From contig NZ_SOAV01000001.1 in NCBI RefSeq assembly GCF_004364245.1, positions 62,001-126,000 on the forward strand: a DNA stretch of 64,000 nucleotides, written 5' to 3'. This DNA is from Streptomyces sp. BK208. Lineage in GTDB: Bacteria; Actinomycetota; Actinomycetes; Streptomycetales; Streptomycetaceae. Below the pieces are notes generated by a model. It saw only the letters and a list, made by a program, of their open reading frames with translations, made no database searches and was not told the DNA's origin. Position numbers and translations under genes: made by a program. Numbering within the stretch: the stretch's first letter is position 1; the number at the start of each line of letters is the position of its first letter. Below, one piece after another: positions 36,376 through 44,773 of the stretch.

Positions 36376-38490
36376 ATGCCGAAGCTGCCGTCGCCCGCCG
36401 AGTCGTTCGGCGGGAGCGGGCGCGCGGTACGGGTCTCCCTCGCGTCGGCCGCCGGGTTCTATCCGGCGGCGTACGTCATGGACCGGCCGGTCGTCGCGCT
36501 GTACGCCCTGTTCACACCCATCGCCTTCGGTGTCCTGTCCCCGCTGCCGGGTTCCGGGCGCCGCTGCGCGGGAAGTGTGCTGCGCGCCGCGCCGGCCGCC
36601 GCCGCTCTGGTCGCCCTCGGCACCGCCCTGGCGGTGGCCACGTGGGCGGCGGCCGTCGGCATGCTCCTCGTCACCCTCGCCCTGACGTTCGGCGCGGCGT
36701 GCGCCCCGCGGCTCGCGGCTGTCGTCCCCGGGCTGCAGCTCTGCTACATCCTGGCCTGCTTTCCGCCGTACGCCCCCGCCACCCTGCCCGAACGGCTGGG
36801 CGGCCTGGCCCTGGGCGCGACGGCGCTGCTGCTGGGCGAGCTGCTGCTGTTCCCGCCGCCGGTACGACCGGCGTACGCCGCGCGGGTCGCGGACGCCCTG
36901 GACCTGGCGGCGCACGGGGCCAGGCTGCTGTTGCGGACCAGAACCATGGACGACGGTACGGCCCGTCGCCTGCGGACGACCGGCAGGGAGCTGCGCTTCT
37001 CCCGGCAGCCCCACGGCGGGCGGCCGACCGGCGCCGGACGGACCGACCGGGCCCTGGCGCACGCGGGTTCGGCCACTCGCCGGCTCCTGGACCAGCTGGC
37101 CGCCCTCGGTGAACTGGCGCCGGCTCCCGCCGACACAGCTTCGCAGAGCCTGCTCCGCGGTATCGCGGCGGCCTGCTCCGACGCCGCGGGGGTGCTGCGT
37201 GACGGCAGGCCGGGGCGCGGCGCCGAGCTGATCGAGGAGATGACGGCGCGGTTCCTGGAAGAGCGGGGCGACGAGCCGCGGGGCCGTGACGACCGTCCGT
37301 ACGCGCTCCTGCGGCGCCGGTCGACGCTGCTGACGGTGGCGGTGTCAGCGGTGACGGTGCGCACCGCCGTGGACCTCGCGGCGGGCGGCGACCATGCGGT
37401 GCCCGGGCTTCCGCACGAGCAGTTCTGGTACGCGAGGGTGCCGGCGGTGCGCCTGTGGCTCACGCGGATCCACGGCAACCTGACCGCTCGTTCCGTCCTG
37501 TTCCAGAACGCTGTCCGTACGGCCCTGGGGCTCGCCCTCGCCCGTCTGGTGGCCGGGTCGCTCGACCTGTCGCACGGTTTCTGGGTGCTGCTGAGCGTGC
37601 TCACCCTGGCGCGGACGACGGCGGTCGGCACCTGGTCGGCCGTGCGGTCGGCGGCCGCGGGAACCCTGTGCGGCGCGGCGCTCGCGGGCGCGCTCGTCAT
37701 CGGGGCGGGTGACGCGACCGCGGTCTACGCCGCGCTGCTGGTGCCGATGATGGTGATCGCCTTCGCGGTGGGGCCCGCCGGCGGGCCCGCGTGGGCGCAG
37801 GGGTTGTTCACCCTGGTGGTGTCGACGGCGTTCGCCCAGATCGCTCCGGTGACCTGGCGGCTGGAGGAGGCACGGCTGGTGGACGTGCTGACCGGCAGCG
37901 CGATCGGGCTGGTGTGCGGGCTCCTGGCGTGGCCGGCCGGTGCGCGCAGCGAGATGCGGCGCAGTGGGGCGGCGCTGCTGCGGGCCACCGCGCCCGTGGT
38001 GCGGGACACCGCCGACGCGGTGGCCGACCCCGGCGCCGGCGTGCCCGCCGACACCGCCGAGCGGCCCACGATCGGCTCCGCGGCGCCCGCCCTGCACCGC
38101 CTGCGTATCGCGGAGGCCGCCTATGCGCAGTTGCGTACGGAGCCCGTCCGCCAGGCGGACGACGACGGCCCGGACTGGCTCGCCGCGCTGAACTACGGCT
38201 CCCGGGTCCTGACCGCCGCCTACTGGTTGCCCCCCGCTCAGGGCGCGCCCGGTCTTCCGCCCGGTGCGCGGCAGTGGGCGCAGACGGCCGCGCGGCAGGT
38301 GGCGACCGCCTCGCTGGAGGCGGCCGGTCTGCCCGCGCGGGGGGTCAGGGTCCGCATCGCGCCGCTGCCTCCGGCCGTCCCGTCCGCGACGTCGACGGCC
38401 GCGCTGTCCCTCCTGGTCGACCTGGAGGTGTGGTTGCACGCCCTCGCCGCGGACCTCGCCACTGCGACCGGTGCGGACTACCAGGCGTAG
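36376..38490 (+). CDS. FUSC-family inner-membrane protein
   Basis: A 704-residue membrane protein. Two hydrophobic blocks, each with about five or six spans (about 15-160 and 395-560), flank soluble helical regions. This is the layout of FUSC/aromatic-acid exporter (YccS/AaeB-like) proteins. The first block includes MLLVTLALTFGAACAPRLAA and the second FWVLLSVLTLARTTAVGTWS, matching the FUSC domain. The substrate is probably an aromatic or lipophilic acid. GGGAGGGA lies at good spacing before ATG 36376. Its last 13 bases overlap the convergent aldo/keto reductase gene. Confidence 0.88.
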   Translation: MPKLPSPAESFGGSGRAVRVSLASAAGFYPAAYVMDRPVVALYALFTPIAFGVLSPLPGSGRRCAGSVLRAAPAAAALVALGTALAVATWAAAVGMLLVTLALTFGAACAPRLAAVVPGLQLCYILACFPPYAPATLPERLGGLALGATALLLGELLLFPPPVRPAYAARVADALDLAAHGARLLLRTRTMDDGTARRLRTTGRELRFSRQPHGGRPTGAGRTDRALAHAGSATRRLLDQLAALGELAPAPADTASQSLLRGIAAACSDAAGVLRDGRPGRGAELIEEMTARFLEERGDEPRGRDDRPYALLRRRSTLLTVAVSAVTVRTAVDLAAGGDHAVPGLPHEQFWYARVPAVRLWLTRIHGNLTARSVLFQNAVRTALGLALARLVAGSLDLSHGFWVLLSVLTLARTTAVGTWSAVRSAAAGTLCGAALAGALVIGAGDATAVYAALLVPMMVIAFAVGPAGGPAWAQGLFTLVVSTAFAQIAPVTWRLEEARLVDVLTGSAIGLVCGLLAWPAGARSEMRRSGAALLRATAPVVRDTADAVADPGAGVPADTAERPTIGSAAPALHRLRIAEAAYAQLRTEPVRQADDDGPDWLAALNYGSRVLTAAYWLPPAQGAPGLPPGARQWAQTAARQVATASLEAAGLPARGVRVRIAPLPPAVPSATSTAALSLLVDLEVWLHALAADLATATGADYQA

Positions 38491-39467
38491 GCCTCGGGTG
38501 CCTCACCGCCGGGGCCGGGCCAGATCTCGTCGAGCCGCTTCAGGGCGTCGTCCGGGAGATGCACGTCGAACGCCCGAAGGCCGGCGGTGAGTTGTTCGGG
38601 GGTGCGCGGGCCGGTGAGCACGGAGGTGAGGACCGGGTTGTGCAGCAGCCACGCCAAGGCCACGTCCGCGGGCTCCGCGCCGATGTCGGCACACAGCGTC
38701 TCGTACGCCTCCAGTCGGGGCCGGTGGCGTTCGACGGTCTGCCGCGTCTGCGCCGAGACCCGGCGCCCGTTCTCGCTCTTCTTCAGGACACCGCCGAGCA
38801 GGCCACCGCCCAGCGGGCTCCACGGGATCAGCCCGATCCCGTGGTGGCGCAGGGCGGGGACGACTTCGAGTTCGATGGTGCGGGCGGTGAGGTTGTACAG
38901 GCTCTGCTCGGAGACCAGACCCAGGAAGTTGCGGGCGCGGGCCTCGCTCTGGGCGGTCGCGATCTGCCAGCCGGCGAAGTTGCTGCTACCCACATAGGTG
39001 ATTTTGCCCTCGCGGACCAGCTGTTCCATCGCCTGCCAGATCTCCTCCCACGGCGTCGACCGGTCGACGTGGTGCATCTGGTACAGGTCGATGTGGTCGG
39101 TCCGCAGGCGGCGCAGGCTCGCCTCGGCGGCCCGGCGGATCTTGTAGGCGGACAGGTACTTGTCGTTCGGGCCGAGGCCCATCGGCTGGTACAGCTTCGT
39201 GGCGAGCACGATCTTGTCGCGGCGTCCGCCGCCCCGGCTGAGCCAGCGTCCGATGATCTCCTCGGACAGGCCGTAGCCCTGCTTCATGCCGGGGCTCTGC
39301 GGGCCGCCGTAGACGTCCGCGGTGTCGAACAGATTGATACCCGCGTCCACCGCGGCTTCCATGATCGCGAAAGCGGCGGCCTCGTCGGTGGCGTCCCCGA
39401 AGTTCATGGTGCCGAGCGCAAGACGGCTGACCTTCAGACCGCTGCGGCCGAGATGTGCGTACTGCAT
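38478..39467 (-). CDS. Aldo/keto reductase
   Basis: A 329-residue AKR with catalytic Asp/Tyr in NLFDTADVYGGP, Lys in IVLATKLYQP and His in LYQMHHVDRS. GSSNFAGWQIA and the cofactor phosphate loop LTGPRTPEQLTAG are typical of the Kv-beta-like/YajO subgroup. Cytosolic and NADPH-dependent; the substrate is unknown. GAAGGGA precedes the ATG. Its 3-prime end overlaps the convergent FUSC gene by 13 bases. It is one of three distinct AKRs in the window. Confidence 0.92.
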   Translation of the reverse strand: MQYAHLGRSGLKVSRLALGTMNFGDATDEAAAFAIMEAAVDAGINLFDTADVYGGPQSPGMKQGYGLSEEIIGRWLSRGGGRRDKIVLATKLYQPMGLGPNDKYLSAYKIRRAAEASLRRLRTDHIDLYQMHHVDRSTPWEEIWQAMEQLVREGKITYVGSSNFAGWQIATAQSEARARNFLGLVSEQSLYNLTARTIELEVVPALRHHGIGLIPWSPLGGGLLGGVLKKSENGRRVSAQTRQTVERHRPRLEAYETLCADIGAEPADVALAWLLHNPVLTSVLTGPRTPEQLTAGLRAFDVHLPDDALKRLDEIWPGPGGEAPEAYAW

Positions 39468-39585
39468 GGAATCCCTTCTTGGCGGCGCGGACCGGGCGAG
39501 TGCCCGTGCCCGGCCGGTGCGTCGACGGCGTGGGCGTCGACGCGGTGATCGGTGCTCTCCCTGTCGGGGCGGGTGGCGTCGGGTC

Positions 39586-39996
39586 TCAGTCGGTGGCGGG
39601 AGCGGCTGCGTACTCCTCGTCGGTGACGGGGGTCAGCCAGTGCACGACGTCGTGGTCGGCGTCCGCCTCGTTGATGGCCAGGTGGACCATGAGGCGGTGG
39701 GGTGCCGCACCGTGCCAGTGCTCCTCGTCGGCTTCGAACAGGACGCGGTCGCCGGGCCGGATGACCTCGACCGGTCCGCCGCGGCGCTGGCACAGGCCGA
39801 CGCCTTCGGTGACGAAGACGGTCTGGCTCAGGGGGTGGCGGTGCCAGTGCGTCCGGGCGCCGGGCATGAAGTGCACGAGGTTGGCGCCGACGCGGGAGGG
39901 CTCGGGGGCCGCGGCGACGGCGTCGATGTAGACGTCGCCGGTGAACCAGTCGGCGGGGCCCTTGACGGTGTTGATGGAGCTTCGGGTGATCTGCAC
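39586..39996 (-). CDS. Small cupin protein
   Basis: A 136-residue single-cupin protein. It has both cupin motifs, with metal ligands in GARTHWHRHPLSQTVFVTEG and HWHGAAPHRLMVHLAIN. These short cupins are often gamma-carboxymuconolactone-type or tautomerase-like partners of carboxymuconolactone decarboxylases and aldo/keto reductases. The start is GTG 39996 with GGAG upstream; no ATG is suitable. It lies between an intact AKR gene and a decayed alcohol dehydrogenase, all on the minus strand, and may once have formed one operon. Confidence 0.87.
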   Translation of the reverse strand: MQITRSSINTVKGPADWFTGDVYIDAVAAAPEPSRVGANLVHFMPGARTHWHRHPLSQTVFVTEGVGLCQRRGGPVEVIRPGDRVLFEADEEHWHGAAPHRLMVHLAINEADADHDVVHWLTPVTDEEYAAAPATD

Positions 39997-40101
39997 GGTG
40001 GGTTTCTCCGCTTGCGTGAATCCGGGGGTTCCGGGTGCCGTGTTCCGGGTCTCGGGGCGGGTGGCAGCCACCCGGCGGGGCCGGTGGCTCGCCCCTGCGG
40101 T

Positions 40102-40121
40102 CGGGGGGGGTGGGTGGGGGT
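40102..40121 (+). other. G-rich tract with quadruplex potential
   Basis: A run of eight G followed by T-GGG-T-GGGGG-T on the plus strand gives at least four G-triplets separated by short loops. It lies just after the stop of the decayed alcohol dehydrogenase and before the cupin gene, on the non-template strand for neither. It might fold as a G-quadruplex or affect transcription. Confidence 0.6.
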
Positions 40122-40126
40122 GTGCG

Positions 40127-40701
40127 TCAGGGCGTGAGCAGGGTATTGACGGCGCGGCGCTCGTCCATCGCCTTGCAGCCCTCGGCGACCTGGTCCAGCG
40201 GGAGGGCGAGGTCGAAGACCTTGCCGGGGTCGATCGCGCCGGACAGGACGCGGTGGATGAGGTCGGGGAGGCAGCGGCGCACGGGTGCGGGTCCGCCGCG
40301 CAGCCCGACATGCGAGAAGAACAGCTCCTGACCGTCGACGGCGACCTCGTGCGGGACGCCGACGAAACCGACGGTGCCGCCCGGCCGGGCCGAGTGCAGC
40401 GCCTGGCTCATGGCCTGTGCCGTGCCGACACACTCCGGCACGGAGTCCGCGCCGATCCCGCCGGTCAGCTCCTTGACCCGGGTCACGCCTGCCTCGCCAC
40501 GTTCGGTGACGATGTCGGTCGCCCCGAACTCCCGCGCGAGCCGTCGGCGGGTCTCGCGTCGGGACCTGGCGATGATCCGCTCGGCGCCCAGTTCCTTGGT
40601 CGAAGCCGACGTACTCGTGCCCCATCGGGTGAGGCCGGTCGGTCGGCTCCGCGCCCCGGTAGGGCCACAGGTCCGGGGGCGTGGATCACTGCACCGCTCA
40701 T
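40127..40701 (-). pseudogene. Zinc-dependent alcohol dehydrogenase with two internal deletions
   Basis: The ribosome site (AGGAGG) and start are intact (MSGAVIHAPGP). The sequence then jumps, out of frame, to LWPYRGAEPTDRPHPMGHEY, which carries the GHE zinc motif. It jumps again to KELGAERIIARSRRETRRRL and continues to the normal C-terminus KAMDERRAVNTLLTP. Compared with the roughly 340-residue family, about 25 and about 110 codons are missing and the frame changes at each join. The catalytic and nucleotide-binding core is lost, so no active enzyme can form. It diverges from the XRE regulator gene. Confidence 0.85.
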
Positions 40702-40940
40702 GGGGGTGCCTCCTTGCACGTCGTACTCGATGACGGGGGCGGCCCGGGCGTGCCGTCCGGGCGCCGCGGGCCGAGGCGGCCGGCCGCCGGGACGGGCGGC
40801 GCCGTTACCGGTGGCGTGCCGGACGCCCTGGGTTGCCCGGTTTCCAGGAAACCGCCCTTTCCCGTGCGCAGCGAGTCACCAGTGAGGGGTGTACCGGCAG
40901 TGCATGCCTTTCCCGCCGGGCGGGTCGTACCGTCGAAGAC

Positions 40941-41831
40941 ATGGACAACCGTGAGGAGGTCCGCGAGTTCCTCACCTCGCGGCGAGCGAAGATCACCCCG
41001 GAGCGGGCCGGCCTGCCCTCGGGCTCCCGCCGGCGCGTGCCCGGGTTGCGCCGGAGCGAGGTCGCGGCCCTGGCCGACATGAGCGTGGAGTACTACGCCA
41101 AGCTGGAGCGCGGCCATCTCGCCGGTGTCTCCCCCGCCGTCCTCGAGGCCGTCGCCCGCGTGCTCCAGCTCGACGACGCCGAACGCGCCCATCTGCTGAA
41201 CCTGGCGCAGGCCGCCGACGGCACCGACGTCCTCACCCGTCCCCGGCGCCGGCACACGACGAGCCGGCAGCAGGTCCACCGCAGCCTGCAGTGGACGCTG
41301 GACGCGATCACCGCCGGGCCCGCGGTCGTGTGCAACGGCCGGCTGGACATCCTTGCCTCGAACGCCCTCGCCCGCGCCTTCTACGCCGAGCTGCTCGCCG
41401 ACGCGGCCAGCCGGCGGAACCTGGCCCGCTTCCAGTTCCTGGCCCCGGCCTCACGCCGCTTCTACCCGGACTGGGAGCTGTTCGCCGACATGGCCGTCGC
41501 GATGCTGCACGCGCAGGCCGGCCGCAACCCGTACGACAAGGACCTGCACGACCTCGTCGGTGAGCTGTCCACCCGGTCCGAGGAGTTCCGCACCCGCTGG
41601 GGTGCTCACAACGTCCGCCGGCACGGCACCGGCACGAAGCGGTTCCACCACCCGTCCGTCGGCGAACTCGTCCTCGCTTACGAATCGCTCGACCTCGCCG
41701 CCGACCCCGGTCTCCACATGACCGTCTACGCGGCAGAGCCCGGCAGCCCTTCCGAAGAGGGGCTGCGCCTGCTCTCCTCCCTCGCCGCCACCGGGGACGG
41801 CACCCTGGCCGCGGACCGCCCCGCCGGCTGA
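40941..41831 (+). CDS. XRE-family regulator with MmyB-like ligand domain
   Basis: A 296-residue regulator. The helix-turn-helix is VPGLRRSEVAALADMSVEYY (about 33-52), a form found in many Streptomyces regulators that sit opposite an oxidoreductase gene. The C-terminal part is the MmyB-like ligand-binding region (AVVCNGRLDILASNALARAF). It faces the decayed alcohol dehydrogenase, which was probably its former target, so it may now be an orphan. There is no clear ribosome site near ATG 40941. Confidence 0.92.
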   Translation: MDNREEVREFLTSRRAKITPERAGLPSGSRRRVPGLRRSEVAALADMSVEYYAKLERGHLAGVSPAVLEAVARVLQLDDAERAHLLNLAQAADGTDVLTRPRRRHTTSRQQVHRSLQWTLDAITAGPAVVCNGRLDILASNALARAFYAELLADAASRRNLARFQFLAPASRRFYPDWELFADMAVAMLHAQAGRNPYDKDLHDLVGELSTRSEEFRTRWGAHNVRRHGTGTKRFHHPSVGELVLAYESLDLAADPGLHMTVYAAEPGSPSEEGLRLLSSLAATGDGTLAADRPAG

Positions 41832-41924
41832 GTGTCGAGCCGTGCCCGCGACAACCGGGCGGTGGCCGTGGTCGAGGGGCGCTCCGCTTGACCGGAGCGG
41901 CTGTCGCCGCCGGCTCAGGACCGA

Positions 41925-42176
41925 GTGATGTTCGCCGACGTGTGGGAGCGGCCGGGGCTGTCGCCTCGGGACCGCAGCCTGGTCACCGTCAGCGTGCTGG
42001 CCGCCCTGTATCGCACCGAGCAGGTGGAGTTCCACCTGGGTGTGGCTCTGGACAACGGCCTGAGTGTGGAGGAGCTGTCCGAGGCGATCACCCACCTCGC
42101 GTTCTACGCCGGGTGGCCCAACGCGATGAACACGATCACCCAGCTGAAGAAGATCGCCGACGAGCGCGGCATCTGA
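41925..42176 (+). CDS. Carboxymuconolactone decarboxylase-like protein, short
   Basis: An 83-residue single CMD domain (MFADVWERPGLSPRDRSLVT, then EFHLGVALDNGLSVEEL and THLAFYAGWPNAMN). The family usually has about 120 to 130 residues or more; here the N-terminal helices are missing, so it looks 5-prime truncated. An AGGA lies upstream of the GTG-ATG start, so it could still be translated. The His-rich peroxidatic or catalytic region (EFHLG) is kept. It lies 93 bases after the XRE regulator, and CMD genes often pair with cupins and AKRs like those nearby. Confidence 0.7.
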   Translation: MMFADVWERPGLSPRDRSLVTVSVLAALYRTEQVEFHLGVALDNGLSVEELSEAITHLAFYAGWPNAMNTITQLKKIADERGI

Positions 42177-42350
42177 CCCCCGCTCCTCCCGCGCCACAGC
42201 TGCGTCGCGGCGTGCTCGTCCGCCTTCAACTTCCCGGTCTGCCCGTCCGGGCGGGCCCGGCGACGGTAGGCGGCCGCGTTCATCCGGCTGCCGCGGCGCC
42301 TGCGGGGAATTGAACGGCAGCACCCTTCCGGTACGCGGTACGGTGCGCCG

Positions 42351-42785
42351 ATGTCAGCGATCAAGAAGTTCCAAGTCACCTTCGACTGCGCGGACCCCGA
42401 GCGCGTCGCTCGCTTCTGGTGCGAAGTACTGGGGTACGTCGTACCGCCGCCACCGGAGGGGTTCGCCACCTGGGACGAGTTCAACCGCTCCCAGCCTCCG
42501 GAGAAGCAGGGGTCGTCGTTCGCCTGCAGCGATCCCTCGGGGGTGGGCCCACGTCTGTACTTCCAGCGCGTGCCCGAAGGCAAGACCGTCAAGAACCGCG
42601 TACATCTCGACGTCCGGGTCGGCACCGGGCTCGTGGGGAACGAACGCCTCGCCGCACTCGAAGCCGAGTGCGCCCGGCTGGTCGCGCTCGGCGCCACCCA
42701 CGTGCAGACGCTGTACGCCGACGAGGAGAACGAGTCGTGCATCCCCATGCTGGACATCGAGGGCAACGAATTCTGTATCGACTGA
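42351..42785 (+). CDS. VOC-family protein (glyoxalase-6 type)
   Basis: A 144-residue VOC protein beginning MSAIKKFQVTFDCADPERVA with segments RFWCEVLGYVV, GPRLYFQRVPEGK, NRVHLDVRV and CIPMLDIEGNEFCID. The His in HLD and Glu in EGNEF fit the metal-site positions. Such proteins are common as small-molecule binding or resistance proteins in actinomycetes; the substrate is unknown. A weak inverted repeat after the stop (TCTCCCG/CGGGAGA) may act as a terminator. Confidence 0.87.
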   Translation: MSAIKKFQVTFDCADPERVARFWCEVLGYVVPPPPEGFATWDEFNRSQPPEKQGSSFACSDPSGVGPRLYFQRVPEGKTVKNRVHLDVRVGTGLVGNERLAALEAECARLVALGATHVQTLYADEENESCIPMLDIEGNEFCID

Positions 42786-43034
42786 GCGTTCTTCTCCCGG
42801 CAGCGTGCGACGGGAGAGGACGCGTCGACCTCCCCAGGTTCTGCGTCCTCCCCCGGCCCGCCCGGTGACTACCCGCCTGGACCGTTCTCACCCCTGCCTC
42901 TATTCCGGGTGATTGACCGTCACATCAATACGTCGACACGTCGACATGCAGATGGAGGACGCGCTCCGTACCCACGATGCTCGAGGACTACCGCGCGGGT
43001 CTCAAGCCCGGGGGCAGGTGCCGCCGGGACCCGG

Positions 43035-43895
43035 TCATGCCGCCTTCGAGGCCTCTGCGGACTCTGCGGCCACGAACGGACGCAGCAGCGCGAGCAGGGC
43101 GCGCGGCCGGTGCAGGGGGATGATGTGGCCGCAGTCCTCGATGACGTGTCCGGTGAGATCGTCGGTGACCGGACGGAGCTGGCGTTCCAGCGCGGCGCCG
43201 ACGGGCCGGGCGCCCACCGCCATCGTCGGCACCGTCAGGCGGGCGGCGGCGACCGCGCGCTCGATCTGCGCCGCGCTCTCCGGCAGGGCCCGGTAGTACG
43301 AGAACGCGCGGCTCAACGCCTGACGGCCGGTGTACGCGCGGACGAAGGCGTCGCGGAGCGCGGGGCGCACCCCGTCGCCGAGGGTGCCCGTGTGCAGAAA
43401 CCAGTCGACGTAGGCGGCCTCGTGGCCCTCCAGCACGGTCTCGGCGAGGCCGGACGCGGCGGAGTGGAAGCCGAACCACCACGGCGGCCCGTCGGCGAGG
43501 AAGTCCTCGGCGCCGGGCAGCCCGCCCAGCAGGGACTCCATGACCACCAGGCGACGGACGAGACCGGGGCGGCGCAGGGCGAGGAGGAAGGCAGGTGCGG
43601 TGCCCGCGTCGATGCCCACCACCGCGGCCGAGGACACCCCGAGCGTGCTCAGCAGCGCCTCGGCGTCCTCGGCAAGGGTGCCCGCGTCGTACCCGGAGGC
43701 GGCCCGGCTGCTCGCGCCGAATCCGCGCAGGTCCGGCGCGATGACGAGGTGGCGCCCGGACAGGTCGGCCATGACGTCCGTCCACAGCTCCCAGGTGTGC
43801 GGGAAGCCGTGCAGCAGCAGAACGGCCGGGCCCGATCCGGCGAGGGCGACGTTGAGTTCGACACCGTTGGCGGGGATGCGGCACAGCTCGGACAT
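43035..43895 (-). CDS. Alpha/beta hydrolase with Asp at nucleophile position
   Basis: A 286-residue hydrolase with oxyanion HGFPHTWELW and APDLRGFGAS. The elbow reads VGIDAGTA, with Asp96 where most hydrolases have Ser. Epoxide hydrolases and haloalkane or haloacetate dehalogenases use Asp there and go through an ester intermediate. His lies in DCGHIIPLHRP. The natural reaction is therefore more likely epoxide or halide hydrolysis than esterase activity. GGAG precedes ATG 43895. It diverges from an HxlR regulator, which probably controls it. Confidence 0.88.
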   Translation of the reverse strand: MSELCRIPANGVELNVALAGSGPAVLLLHGFPHTWELWTDVMADLSGRHLVIAPDLRGFGASSRAASGYDAGTLAEDAEALLSTLGVSSAAVVGIDAGTAPAFLLALRRPGLVRRLVVMESLLGGLPGAEDFLADGPPWWFGFHSAASGLAETVLEGHEAAYVDWFLHTGTLGDGVRPALRDAFVRAYTGRQALSRAFSYYRALPESAAQIERAVAAARLTVPTMAVGARPVGAALERQLRPVTDDLTGHVIEDCGHIIPLHRPRALLALLRPFVAAESAEASKAA

Positions 43896-43943
43896 GGAGT
43901 GCTCCAAGGGGTGCGGTGAGGAAGGTGAGTTGAGAAAGGGGTC

Positions 43944-43978
43944 GGTGAGAAATGATGACCGGGTGAGGAATGGTGACC
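43944..43978. repeat. Direct repeats in the hydrolase/HxlR intergenic region
   Basis: GGTGAGAAATGATGACC (43944-43960) and GGTGAGGAATGGTGACC (43962-43978) share 15 of 17 positions. More copies of GTGAG lie just upstream. They may be HxlR binding sites for the divergent promoters. Confidence 0.5.
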
Positions 43979-44045
43979 AGGAAACGGTAGGGAACTAGAG
44001 TGGTCCTCCCAAGACGGCACTTTCCCTTCAGGTGGTGAGCCCGAG

Positions 44046-44498
44046 GTGACCACGTCCAGGCGGGGCGGAAGCGACCAGCGGCCCGGTGAGCGCGGAGACC
44101 TGCTGGACCCGCACTGCCCGACCCGCCGGCTGCTCGACCGCATCGGCACCAAGTGGACGTCGATGACGGTCAAGGTGCTGGCCGAGGAGGCTCCGGGCGA
44201 GCTCCGTTTCGCGGAGCTGCGGCGCCGTGTCCCGGGCATCTCGCAGAAGATGTTGTCCGTCACCTTGCAGAGCCTGGCGCGCGACGGCCTGGTCGAGCGC
44301 CGTGTGGAGCCCACCGTGCCGCCCGCCGTCCACTACCGGCTCACCGGCCTCGGCCTGTCCCTCGAAGGACCGCTCTCCGTCCTGCGGGAGTGGGCCGAGA
44401 CACACATGTCGGAGATCGACCGCAACAACCGGCTCACCGACGAGTCGCCCCGGCCAGCACATGCGTCGACCTCGCGGGGCACAGGCGCTCGCCGATGA
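44046..44498 (+). CDS. HxlR-family transcriptional regulator
   Basis: A 150-residue winged-helix regulator with the HxlR start (PHCPTRRLLDRIGTKWTSMT) and recognition region FAELRRRVPGISQKMLSVTL. Cys24 is at the position that senses oxidants or aldehydes in related HypR/YodB proteins, so redox control is plausible. The C-terminal tail (PRPAHASTSRGTGARR) is low-complexity. Start GTG 44046. It diverges from the Asp-elbow hydrolase across about 150 bases that contain repeats. Confidence 0.9.
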   Translation: MTTSRRGGSDQRPGERGDLLDPHCPTRRLLDRIGTKWTSMTVKVLAEEAPGELRFAELRRRVPGISQKMLSVTLQSLARDGLVERRVEPTVPPAVHYRLTGLGLSLEGPLSVLREWAETHMSEIDRNNRLTDESPRPAHASTSRGTGARR

Positions 44499-44773
44499 CC
44501 GCGCCGAGGGCCGGTCACCTCGTGGCGGACCGCCGACGTGACGCACCGCCCGCTCGTCGCGCCGCCGGCTCGTCGCCCCCGACGTGTCGTGCGGCGAGAC
44601 GGTGATGACTGCGCGATGACTCGCATTTGGGAACCGGTTGGGTTGCACCGGACGAGCCGGTTCTGGTTAGGGTCGGTCGCAGTGCTTGGGAAGCAGGTGC
44701 TGCTCGCGGCCGGCCCGGAGGACGGCGGTCGCGGTTGCTCGCGTCGCCTGCCGTACCGCATTGGAGCTTTTCC

